Source: Candidatus Zixiibacteriota bacterium (GTDB taxonomy: Bacteria > Zixibacteria > MSB-5A5 > JAABVY01). From it: a stretch of 7,953 bases of DNA. Below are positions 1-6,369 of this stretch, piece by piece (position 1 is the first letter of the stretch; each line of letters begins with the position of its first letter). The notes beneath the pieces are model-generated. The model made no database searches. It saw nothing but the letters and a program-made list of their open reading frames with translations, and was not told where the DNA came from. The stretch spans positions 1 to 7,953 of the forward strand of contig WJIM01000146.1 of NCBI GenBank assembly GCA_014730285.1. The letters run 5' to 3'. The position numbers were made by a program, and so were the translations under genes.

Positions 1-254
1 ATGACAGTCTTCTTGGTTCCACGCGGGAAATAGAGACCGTCGGTTTTGCCCAGGAAGTTAGCATTATCATACGCATAGTTACCGTCATTATAGACGAAAC
101 ACAGCAGACTGTTAACATCCAGGAATGTCCGTGTATCTATAAGCTGCGCCTGGTTTGACGACTGCATCTTCCCGGTCTGGCTCGACACGCCCCAGGCAAC
201 CGAGGTCAGCATCGCCAGACAGACGAGAAAGATAAGAGTCTTTGTTAATCGCAT
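1..254 (-). CDS. Exported protein, N-terminal part only (runs off left edge)
   Basis: An open frame of 84 codons begins at the ATG whose complement lies at 252-254 and continues past base 1. An ideal ribosome binding site (AAGGAGG, 5 bases before the ATG) fixes the start. Residues 1 to about 22 form a signal peptide: MRLTK, then a hydrophobic stretch (TLIFLVCLAMLTSVAWG). The mature start is polar (SSQTGKMQSSNQAQ). It continues with FLDVNSLLCFVYNDGNYAYD and then LYFPRG. From memory, this pattern opens large secreted proteins of Zixibacteria/Marinimicrobia-type genomes, where it is followed by a 'YAGGLWIG'-like segment; that part is off the window. The gene sits 23 bases after the TonB-dependent receptor stop codon with no terminator between, so co-transcription is likely. 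It may be a surface partner of the receptor, but this is inference. The gene is certain; the function is unknown. Confidence 0.85.
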   Translation of the reverse strand, partial: MRLTKTLIFLVCLAMLTSVAWGVSSQTGKMQSSNQAQLIDTRTFLDVNSLLCFVYNDGNYAYDNANFLGKTDGLYFPRGTKKTV

Positions 255-277
255 CCTTTCCTCCTTAAACTTCCCAT

Positions 278-3163
278 TTAAAAGCTGAGTCTCATGCCCA
301 GACGGATCATGCGAGGAATATCATAGTTCCTGGGATCCTTCTGGCGGAACTCATACTGCTCCTGACCATTCATATTGCCATAATTAGGATCCTGATTGGG
401 GTAGGTATCGATAAATACCTGACCGGGCTCAGTTGCCAGCCAACCGGTATCATCAGGCTTGCCGGTGCCCTCGTAAACCGAAATCACATTTTCGGTGTCG
501 AAGAGATTGAGTACCCAGACATAGAAATCCAAATCGAGATTGGCAATGGAAAACCTTCTGTTGGCCTTAAGATCAAGCCTGTAAGTCCAGGGGCCGTAAC
601 GGGAGTTAATCGGAGCGGCCGGATTAGGTGATACCGACGCCAGGGTGATCTCATTAAAGATCTCCGATGGTGAGTACGGAAGTCCCGAACCCACATTAAA
701 GACCGCATTGACGCCGGTCTTTTCAAGCGGATAGAAATCACCAAGCTTGGGACCTTCACCCTTGCCGCTGCGGACATCCACAATGGCCGTGATCTTATGT
801 CGCTGATCGAACTTCAAAGGAGCAACTCTCAGAGGACGTTCGGTATTAGTCCAGGCAATGTTGGTTTGAGAAGTTGCATAAGAACCGGTACCGTTTGCAT
901 ACTGCAGAGAATAGGCAATATCAAAAGCCACATTACGGGTTCTGCGCATCTTCATTGCAAACTCCAGACCCTTTACGGTTCCGTAATCCTGATTGCGGTA
1001 TGTCGCAAAGGCATTCGGGAACGAGGGCTGGTTCACAACCTGGGTAAGGTTCTTGATATCCTTATAATACGCTGTCAGATCGAATCTGGTATTGTCGCCC
1101 AGCTGATGAGTTACACCAACCTCATAGGCTGTTGTTTCCTCAGGCTCCAGATTCGGATTTCCAACAGGATTGTAATAAGGAGCCTCGCGCACCATGTACT
1201 CCAGATAATCGTAACTGGTATACAGGTACTGAAGCTCGGGACGCTGGAAGAATTTGCCGTAATAGAGATGGAAGACCGTCTTGTCGGTTACCGGGAAGCC
1301 GATACCCAGACGAGGCGAAATTCTCTGTTCGGCCTCGGCCGCTTCCAGATCCTCGAGATTGAGCTCCTGAGCCATCTGAATCTCTTCCTCGGTGGCATTC
1401 GGATCGGATCCTCTCTCGAACGGGTCGAGCGGCAGCTCGTCGTTAATCAAACGGTCTGTGTTGACATTCAGATAGTCGAAACGCAGACCGGCATTAACGA
1501 CCAGGCCTTCCCACTCGAATTTATCCTGGAGATAAGCGGCAAAGGTATAAGGATTCTTGGCCGCATTCCAGCCATCGTCGAGTTCCTCGATCGAAGCGCC
1601 GACAATGTTTGAATCGGCGTCATAATCGAAAATTATATCGTAGCCATAATTATCCATGTCGGCCAAACCGCCTCCATCGGGCCCCTCATAGAGCCTTCTG
1701 GGGGTGGCATGACGGATCCAGCGCAATGTATGTCTCTGGTATTCCAAACCGAACTTCAGCTCGTTCTCGGCATTGACCTGAGAGGTAATATCGAATTCAA
1801 AGCCGTAATACGATGATTGTCTCTTGGTAAAATCATCAAAGAAGTGAGCTTCGTCCTCTTCGGTTTCGGGATCATCGCCTGGCCAAAAGAGCTTGGTATC
1901 GTTGAAATTCGGATTGAGTTCAGATGCATAGGCCCAGGGATCGTCAAAGAATACGCCGTCTCCAAGGAACCTTGAAGTCTGGAAATAATTGGCCTTGGCA
2001 TTCCAGAAGGTATTCTTGCTGAGGTTATTGGTAAACTGCAGATAGAATGAATTATTCTTATCCTCGAACTTGGCCATATGCTCCTGGTTGAACTGATATG
2101 AACGAGCATAACGATTGAACTTATCATACGAACCCAGGACACCAAAGCGAGCAATGAAGTTGGGCGTAATATCATAACGCAGCTTACCCTGCCAGGTCCA
2201 TCCACGCAAATCATTATTCGGCAGACGGTCACCATCGTTGAGAGCGTGAGGGTCACGATCGTCTTCTACCCTGCGCTCGCCCGAAAGGAAGAATGAGAGT
2301 CTCTCGTTATCCGGAAGGATCGGGCCGGTAATATCGACCGAATAGCTGTTATAGCCATAATCATCGGTGAAACTACTGGTAACGGCCTCGACATTACCGG
2401 AATAATTCCGGACACCTTCTTTGGTGGTTACCTGAATAGCGCCGGATGCAATCCAGCCATATTCAGCATTGAATCCACCGGTTGTAATCGAGATTTCCTC
2501 GATGGAGTTATTATTAATACTGAGGTTCGCCAGGCCAGTCAACGGATCCTTTGTATCAAATCCGTCAACCATATAAGCTACCTCATTCTGTCGGCCACCA
2601 CGAATGTTAAGAGTTGGGTTGTTGGATGTCTCGTCTCCACCGCGCTGACGGGTGGCGATATTATCCCCAGAGCTAACCACGCCTGTGGAAAGACCGATTA
2701 CATCCTGGTAGTCCTTGGTCGGGAGATTCTGAATCTCATCTCCCGAAACAAGACGAAGGGTCGAGGTCTGGTCACGGATAACCAGCGGACGCTCAGCCTG
2801 GACAATCTGAACCTCGCCCACATCGATAGCTCTGGAAGTGAGCTCGAAATCGACATAGGTAGTCAGGTCCACCGAGACATAGATACCGCGCTTTTCGACA
2901 GGCTGATAACCGACCAGTTCAGCTTTGATGTCGTATTCGCCCACGGGCACATTCAGAATCGTATACTGCCCGTCGACATCGGTCAGAGCGCCCATGTTGG
3001 TACCGACCAACTGGACCGCCACTGTCGGTAAGCCCTCCCCGGTCTCGCGGTCAACTACCCTGCCCGAGACTTTACCTATGTTGGCTGCGAATGCTGTCGA
3101 TGACAGAAGAAGCGCTGCCACCATCGCAGTCAATAGGTATAAAATCAGTTTGTGTTTAAACAA
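278..3163 (-). CDS. TonB-dependent outer-membrane receptor with carboxypeptidase-regulatory-like N-domain
   Basis: A 961-aa outer-membrane protein, probably a gated beta-barrel that imports a substrate with energy from TonB/ExbBD. Residues 1-26 are a signal peptide (MFKHK, hydrophobic core, cleavage after STAFA). Residues about 30-110 are a carboxypeptidase-regulatory-like beta-sandwich (GRVVD.ETGEGLP, TDVDGQYTILNVPVGEYDI). Residues about 130-250 are the plug, with LNIRGGRQNEVAYMVDGF, then GGFNAEYG and SGAIQVTTKEG. The rest is the barrel, including the usual NLEPEETTAYEVG segment, and it ends RLGMRLSF with the C-terminal aromatic residue needed for barrel assembly. The start codon is TTG, chosen because GAGGAGG lies 7 bases upstream and it gives a full signal peptide. 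The next in-frame ATG (residue 14) would remove the basic N-region. The domain order matches SusC-like and related receptors of the FCB group. No SusD partner is visible, and the substrate cannot be told from sequence alone. Confidence 0.93.
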   Translation of the reverse strand: MFKHKLILYLLTAMVAALLLSSTAFAANIGKVSGRVVDRETGEGLPTVAVQLVGTNMGALTDVDGQYTILNVPVGEYDIKAELVGYQPVEKRGIYVSVDLTTYVDFELTSRAIDVGEVQIVQAERPLVIRDQTSTLRLVSGDEIQNLPTKDYQDVIGLSTGVVSSGDNIATRQRGGDETSNNPTLNIRGGRQNEVAYMVDGFDTKDPLTGLANLSINNNSIEEISITTGGFNAEYGWIASGAIQVTTKEGVRNYSGNVEAVTSSFTDDYGYNSYSVDITGPILPDNERLSFFLSGERRVEDDRDPHALNDGDRLPNNDLRGWTWQGKLRYDITPNFIARFGVLGSYDKFNRYARSYQFNQEHMAKFEDKNNSFYLQFTNNLSKNTFWNAKANYFQTSRFLGDGVFFDDPWAYASELNPNFNDTKLFWPGDDPETEEDEAHFFDDFTKRQSSYYGFEFDITSQVNAENELKFGLEYQRHTLRWIRHATPRRLYEGPDGGGLADMDNYGYDIIFDYDADSNIVGASIEELDDGWNAAKNPYTFAAYLQDKFEWEGLVVNAGLRFDYLNVNTDRLINDELPLDPFERGSDPNATEEEIQMAQELNLEDLEAAEAEQRISPRLGIGFPVTDKTVFHLYYGKFFQRPELQYLYTSYDYLEYMVREAPYYNPVGNPNLEPEETTAYEVGVTHQLGDNTRFDLTAYYKDIKNLTQVVNQPSFPNAFATYRNQDYGTVKGLEFAMKMRRTRNVAFDIAYSLQYANGTGSYATSQTNIAWTNTERPLRVAPLKFDQRHKITAIVDVRSGKGEGPKLGDFYPLEKTGVNAVFNVGSGLPYSPSEIFNEITLASVSPNPAAPINSRYGPWTYRLDLKANRRFSIANLDLDFYVWVLNLFDTENVISVYEGTGKPDDTGWLATEPGQVFIDTYPNQDPNYGNMNGQEQYEFRQKDPRNYDIPRMIRLGMRLSF

Positions 3164-3170
3164 GGTGAAA

Positions 3171-3177
3171 CCTCCTC
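3171..3177 (-). promoter_or_regulatory. Ribosome binding site deciding the TTG start of the receptor
   Basis: The minus strand reads GAGGAGG here, 7 bases before the TTG at 3161-3163. No ATG or GTG sits at a comparable distance, so this site decides the start of the receptor gene. Confidence 0.8.
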
Positions 3178-3248
3178 ACTTTGTTGTTAGGGAAAAAACT
3201 TTAAAATATACTTTAGCATTTTTGTTTACTTTACACCTCCTTGCCGAA

Positions 3249-3280
3249 ATTGAAAACATTTCACCATAGAACATTTCAAT
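3249..3280. repeat. 7-bp inverted repeat containing an 8-bp direct repeat, upstream of the receptor
   Basis: ATTGAAA (3249-3255) and TTTCAAT (3274-3280) are exact inverted copies 18 bases apart. The same stretch carries AACATTTC twice (3255-3262 and 3270-3277), a direct repeat with a 15-base period. It lies about 90 bases before the receptor start. The arrangement could be an operator, but in A+T-rich DNA it could also arise by chance. Confidence 0.3.
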
Positions 3281-3512
3281 CTAACTTAAGATGCCCCGGC
3301 TTTGAAGATATGAATGTTTTTGGTAAGAACTGTAACGATCGCCTATATAAACCTCCTTGGCTGGAATTATTTCCTTATAATATATAGCTCGCCTGTTATT
3401 AGTATTGCTGCAAACTGCCCCCAATCCGCGGCCACCATGCGGTTGTACTCTCCCATTCCATAGAGGATGGTTGTCATCCATGACCATCATACCTTCAACA
3501 CAGCCTTCTAAA

Positions 3513-3543
3513 AAAGCCCTCAAAAACGACGTGGGCTTTGCCC
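3513..3543 (-). promoter_or_regulatory. Candidate attenuator: two competing hairpins ending in a U6 run
   Basis: On the minus strand AAAGCCC (from 3539-3533) can pair with GGGCTTT (3519-3513) across a 13-base loop, and the A run at 3510-3515 gives six U after the stem, like an intrinsic terminator. The same GCCC can instead pair with a GGGC just upstream (3543-3540) across an AAA loop, which would break the terminator. The site begins only about 10 to 20 bases after the predicted transcription start. The G+C core is four pairs, so either form is weak. Confidence 0.35.
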
Positions 3544-3547
3544 TTTA

Positions 3548-3576
3548 TTGCCAAAAGGATTTTACGAAATTTTAAT
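3548..3576 (+). promoter_or_regulatory. Candidate promoter toward coaE
   Basis: TTGCCA (3548-3553), 17 bases, then TTTAAT (3571-3576): five of six matches in each hexamer. It overlaps the candidate leftward promoter, so the two could compete. A second option is TTGTTT (3601-3606) and TACAAT (3623-3628) with a 16-base spacer. Both lie about 190 to 240 bases before coaE. The A+T-rich background makes chance matches likely. Confidence 0.25.
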
Positions 3577-3588
3577 AAATAAAGTCAA
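3559..3588 (-). promoter_or_regulatory. Candidate sigma70-type promoter for the receptor operon
   Basis: Read leftward, TTGACT (3588-3583) is followed after 18 bases by TAAAAT (3564-3559): five of six matches to consensus in each hexamer. Transcription would start near 3552, giving a leader of about 390 bases before the receptor. No better promoter was seen closer to the gene. Confidence 0.45.
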
Positions 3589-3814
3589 TATAAAAATTTA
3601 TTGTTTCACTTTATAGAATGGATACAATAAAATGTATGACTCCCCATGGACCCCCAGTGCCAAACTATATACGACACTGGCAGTCCTGTTTATTTGCCAA
3701 ATAAATTAATATTTCTTAAATTTAGATCGGAAGATTGAATAAATAATCCAGTGAATACGGCCAATAAAAAAATAAATGCAACAATTTAACTATTTGTAGC
3801 ATATAGGAATATGT

Positions 3815-4420
3815 ATGATAAAACTCGGTATAACCGGACAAATCGCCTCGGGCAAATCCACAGCCGCAAGGGAATTTGCAAAATTCGGCGGGAGAATTAT
3901 TTATGCCGATGATATCGGCCGTGAGGTGGTTGAAGAAGATTCCCCCGTATTATCCAAACTGATCCGGGCATTCGGACCGCAAATCGTTACCCCGCAAGGC
4001 GTTTTAAAAAGACGAGAATTGGGCAGAATCGTCTTTGCCTCGGAAGAAGAACGGGCCAAATTAAATAAAATCGTTCATCCCCCGCTTTTGAAAAGGCTCA
4101 GGGAGGAGCTGGATAAATGCTCGTTGGATCCCGCATGTGAGCTGGCAATAGTCGATGCGGCGCTTCTGGTCGACTGGGATTGGCATAATAATATGGATTG
4201 GACAGTCTGCGTGGTTGCTGCGCCGGATACGCAATTATTGCGCTTAAAAGGGAAAGGGCTTACCGATCAGGAAATCCATGACCGCATAAATTCTCAGAAA
4301 AGCAGGGAAGAACTGGAGGCCGCATCCGACTTTGTTATCGAAAATGACGGCCCGATAGAGCAACTCAAACAGAAAGTTAAGGAAATCCATAAAAAGATAG
4401 TGTCCGCGCAAAAGGCTTAA
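3815..4420 (+). CDS. coaE: Dephospho-CoA kinase
   Basis: A cytosolic enzyme for the last step of coenzyme A synthesis: ATP-dependent phosphorylation of the ribose 3'-hydroxyl of dephospho-CoA. The protein is 201 aa, the normal size. The P-loop GQIASGKST is at residues 8-16. The YADDIGREVV segment (Asp32/Asp33) matches the family's conserved substrate-site aspartate, and IVHPPLL (His88-Pro89) and RINSQ (157-161) are family landmarks, as is the late DFVIENDG segment. The usual 'D.PLLFE' strand is altered to DAALLVDWDW (114-123), and the lid segment between R143 and the RINSQ motif is KGKGLTDQE, with lysines where an arginine is common; both look like natural variation. The ATG at 3815 has AGGA 6 bases upstream; the ATG at 3811 is out of frame. 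Transcription may read through into the transketolase genes, since no terminator is visible after the stop. Confidence 0.93.
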   Translation: MIKLGITGQIASGKSTAAREFAKFGGRIIYADDIGREVVEEDSPVLSKLIRAFGPQIVTPQGVLKRRELGRIVFASEEERAKLNKIVHPPLLKRLREELDKCSLDPACELAIVDAALLVDWDWHNNMDWTVCVVAAPDTQLLRLKGKGLTDQEIHDRINSQKSREELEAASDFVIENDGPIEQLKQKVKEIHKKIVSAQKA

Positions 4421-4468
4421 TCCACCGGTCATACAGATTCCTTTCGCCAACAAGAATCCACAAAAAAT

Positions 4469-4497
4469 TTGACAACTACGGGCTTCTCCCCTATTAT
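4469..4497 (+). promoter_or_regulatory. Strong sigma70-type promoter for the transketolase genes
   Basis: TTGACA (4469-4474), a 17-base spacer, then TATTAT (4492-4497): six of six and five of six matches with ideal spacing. It lies in the 112-base gap after coaE. Transcription would begin near 4504, about 30 bases before the transketolase start. It gives the split transketolase a promoter of its own apart from coaE. Confidence 0.75.
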
Positions 4498-4532
4498 TTC
4501 TCACCTAAACGAGTTTCATATATGCGGGATGA

Positions 4533-5399
4533 TTGTTGAATCCATTTAATCTGGAAATCGAAAAGTTGAAGCAGAAGGCCCTGGATATCCGCCGGGATAT
4601 CATTACTCTTTTAATAGAGTCGCAAAGCGGCCATTCGGGCGGGCCGCTGTCATGCACGGATATGGCAACTGCGCTGTATTTCAATATCTTAAATCATGAT
4701 CCGCAGAATCCCGGAAATCCCCAACGCGACCTGAATTTCTTCTCCATCGGCCATGTCAGCCCCCTGATATATTCGCTGCTGGCCGAATCCGGATACTTCC
4801 CTCTCAAAGACCTTCTGTCTTTTCGCAAAATGGAAGGCCATCTTGAGGGACATCCCAACTGCCTGCATACCCCCGGCATTGAAGTTTCGGCCGGTTCGCT
4901 GGGACAGGGGCTTTCGATTGCCTGCGGTACAGCATACGGTATAAAGATGGACCGCACAGAGCGCCGCGTTTACTGCATCATGGGGGATGGCGAACAGCAG
5001 GAAGGCTCTATCTGGGAGGCTGTTATGTTCTCCGCTCATTACAAACTCGATAATTTGTGCGGGATCATCGACTATAATCATCGTCAAATAGACGGCGAGA
5101 CCGAGGATGTTATGGATATCTCTCCCCTGACCGAAAAATACTGGTCGTTTGGATGGAATGTTTATGAGATCAACGGCCATGATATGAATGAAATAGTGGG
5201 CGCTCTAAAAGCCGCAAACGATTGCAAAGGCAAACCCTCGATAATAATCGGTCATACGGAGATGGGCAAAGGCGTATCTTTCATGGAAGGCCTGGCGGAA
5301 TGGCACGGCAAGCCGCCCAAACCGGATCAGGGAGAAAAAGCCCTGGCCGAGCTTGGAACCACTTATGCCGAATGGTCGGAAAGGCTTCGCAATGGGTGA
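4533..5399 (+). CDS. Transketolase, N-terminal (ThDP pyrophosphate-binding) subunit
   Basis: The N-terminal half of a split transketolase, 288 aa; with the next gene it would form the thiamine-diphosphate enzyme that moves two-carbon ketol units between sugar phosphates in the pentose phosphate pathway. The ThDP/Mg motif GDGEQQEGSIWEA is at 151-163 and its closing Asn at 182. His34, His74 and His107 lie in the conserved substrate-channel segments SGHSGG, SIGH and EGHP; VSAGSLGQGLS is at 118-128. Two family motifs differ: SGHPGG is SGHSGG and S(K/N)GH is SIGH. The start is TTG: an in-frame TGA lies directly before it (4530-4532) and no in-frame ATG occurs before residue 44. The TTG at 4536, 6 bases after GGGA, is an equally possible start. 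The frame ends inside the start of the C-terminal subunit gene. Confidence 0.92.
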   Translation: MLNPFNLEIEKLKQKALDIRRDIITLLIESQSGHSGGPLSCTDMATALYFNILNHDPQNPGNPQRDLNFFSIGHVSPLIYSLLAESGYFPLKDLLSFRKMEGHLEGHPNCLHTPGIEVSAGSLGQGLSIACGTAYGIKMDRTERRVYCIMGDGEQQEGSIWEAVMFSAHYKLDNLCGIIDYNHRQIDGETEDVMDISPLTEKYWSFGWNVYEINGHDMNEIVGALKAANDCKGKPSIIIGHTEMGKGVSFMEGLAEWHGKPPKPDQGEKALAELGTTYAEWSERLRNG

Positions 5400-6330
5400 G
5401 ATGAAAAAGACGCGTGTGGGCTTCGGGCACGGCCTTGTGGATGCCGGTGAGAAAAACAAAAATGTTGTTGTGCTGGTTGGCGATCTGCGCGATTCGACCA
5501 ATGTCAATTTCTTTGCAGAGAAATTCCCGGAAAGATTTATCGAGGTTGGGATTGCCGAGCAGAATATGGCCAATGTTGCCGCCGGGCTTTCATTGACTGG
5601 AAAAATCCCCTTCTTCACCACCTACGGCGCCTTTGCCACCTGCCGCTGTCTGGATATGCTCCGGGTTACGATTTGTTATTCCAATCTCAATGTCAAAATA
5701 GGGGGTGCCCACGGCGGTATCTCGGTCGGCCCTGATGGCGCAACTCATCAGGCGCTGGAAGAGATTTCCATCCTGCGCTCACTGCCCAATATGAAGATCA
5801 TCGTACCCTGTGATTATTTTGAAACCCGCAAAGCGACTTTGGCCGCAATAGACATTGACGGCCCTCTCTACATCAGATTCGGACGCGAGAATGTGCCTGT
5901 CGTTACAGATAAAGATACCCCTTTCGAATTCGGTAAGGGTGTTGTTTACCGTGATGGCGGCGATATTGCCATACTGGCCTGCGGAGTGATGCTTTACGAA
6001 GCTCTGGAAGCCGCCCATGAACTGGAAAGGGACGGGATTGATACCCGCGTAATAAATATTCACACAGTCAAGCCAATCGATGAGACCATCATTATCAAAG
6101 CCGCCTCGGAATGCGGCGCAATAGTTACCGCCGAGGAACATCAGGTCTACGGCGGATTCGGATCGGCGGTGGCTGAAGTGATTGCTAAAAATAATCCGGT
6201 GCCGATGGAATTCATCGGTGTTCAGGACTCCTTCGGACGCTCAGGACCGCCCGAGGAGCTGATGAAAGCCTATCATCTGAAGGCCAAGGATATTATTGGC
6301 GCTGTTAAAAGGGTACTAAAGCGCAAGTAA
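5392..6330 (+). CDS. Transketolase, C-terminal (ThDP pyrimidine-binding) subunit
   Basis: The second half of the split transketolase, 312 aa from the chosen start. The pyrimidine-binding domain covers residues about 5-175, with VLVGDLRDSTN, then FIEVGIAEQNM, in which Glu56 is the residue that activates the thiamine aminopyrimidine ring. FTTYGAF (75-81) and GPDGATHQ (113-120) are further family signatures. A transketolase C-terminal domain follows (DIAILACGVM, then VTAEEHQVYGGFGSAV). The ATG at 5392 is preferred: AAAGG lies 7 bases before it and it overlaps the N-subunit stop by 8 bases, which favours coupled translation. The ATG at 5401, one base after that stop, is the alternative; upstream TTG/ATG codons at 5353 and 5365 would add residues not seen in the family. 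The gene is followed by a hairpin terminator. Confidence 0.92.
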   Translation: MGEMKKTRVGFGHGLVDAGEKNKNVVVLVGDLRDSTNVNFFAEKFPERFIEVGIAEQNMANVAAGLSLTGKIPFFTTYGAFATCRCLDMLRVTICYSNLNVKIGGAHGGISVGPDGATHQALEEISILRSLPNMKIIVPCDYFETRKATLAAIDIDGPLYIRFGRENVPVVTDKDTPFEFGKGVVYRDGGDIAILACGVMLYEALEAAHELERDGIDTRVINIHTVKPIDETIIIKAASECGAIVTAEEHQVYGGFGSAVAEVIAKNNPVPMEFIGVQDSFGRSGPPEELMKAYHLKAKDIIGAVKRVLKRK

Positions 6331-6339
6331 CTTAATCAG

Positions 6340-6369
6340 AATTATCGGGAATCCTCATCCGATAATTTT
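6340..6369 (+). terminator. Intrinsic terminator after the transketolase genes
   Basis: AATTATCGG (6340-6348) pairs exactly with CCGATAATT (6359-6367) across a 10-base loop, with TTTT at 6366-6369. It starts 10 bases after the transketolase stop. The stop codon of the convergent 198-aa gene (6355-6357) lies in the loop, so on that strand the hairpin overlaps the end of the message. The T run is short, so efficiency may be moderate. Confidence 0.7.

Larger units (their letters stand above)
3164..3814. other. 650-bp divergent intergenic region with no convincing gene
   Basis: This stretch lies between the receptor (leftward) and coaE (rightward). It is very A+T rich near coaE (hand count: 12 G+C of 60 at 3541-3600, 17 of 60 at 3721-3780). 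It contains a G+C-rich island (39 of 70 at 3411-3480). It holds candidate divergent promoters around 3548-3588, a hairpin pair at 3513-3543, a 7-bp inverted repeat at 3249-3280, and three Shine-Dalgarno cores on the minus strand (3352-3358, 3236-3242, 3171-3177), of which only the last has a good start codon. An 80-codon minus frame and a 36-codon minus frame cross the island; neither has a good ribosome site or resembles a known family. The receptor would have a leader of about 390 bases if the promoter call is right. Confidence 0.7.

Noticed and set aside
797..1612. 271-codon plus-strand frame
   Set aside because: It lies wholly antisense to the receptor, whose domains and length are unmistakable; it has no domain of its own.
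3187..3219. 10-codon minus frame (MLKYILKFFP) as a leader peptide of the receptor
   Set aside because: The nearest Shine-Dalgarno core is 16 bases upstream, too far for normal initiation, and the codons show no attenuation logic such as repeated regulatory codons.
3281..3523. 80-codon minus frame in the intergenic region
   Set aside because: It would start at a TTG inside the candidate hairpin with no ribosome site, and its residues resemble no known family. Kept only as part of the island finding.
3164..3552. Cobalamin or cyclic-di-GMP riboswitch in the receptor leader
   Set aside because: I looked for the B12-box type core and for the GEMM core arrangement; only scattered fragments such as CAAAGCC occur, not in the right order.
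4689..5180. 163-codon minus frame
   Set aside because: It is antisense to the transketolase N-subunit, which covers the same bases with clear ThDP motifs.
4533..6330. Split 1-deoxy-xylulose-5-phosphate synthase or a pyruvate dehydrogenase E1-type pair instead of transketolase
   Set aside because: The order and spacing of SGH, EGHP, GDGEQQEG, AEQN and GPDGATHQ fit split transketolases better.
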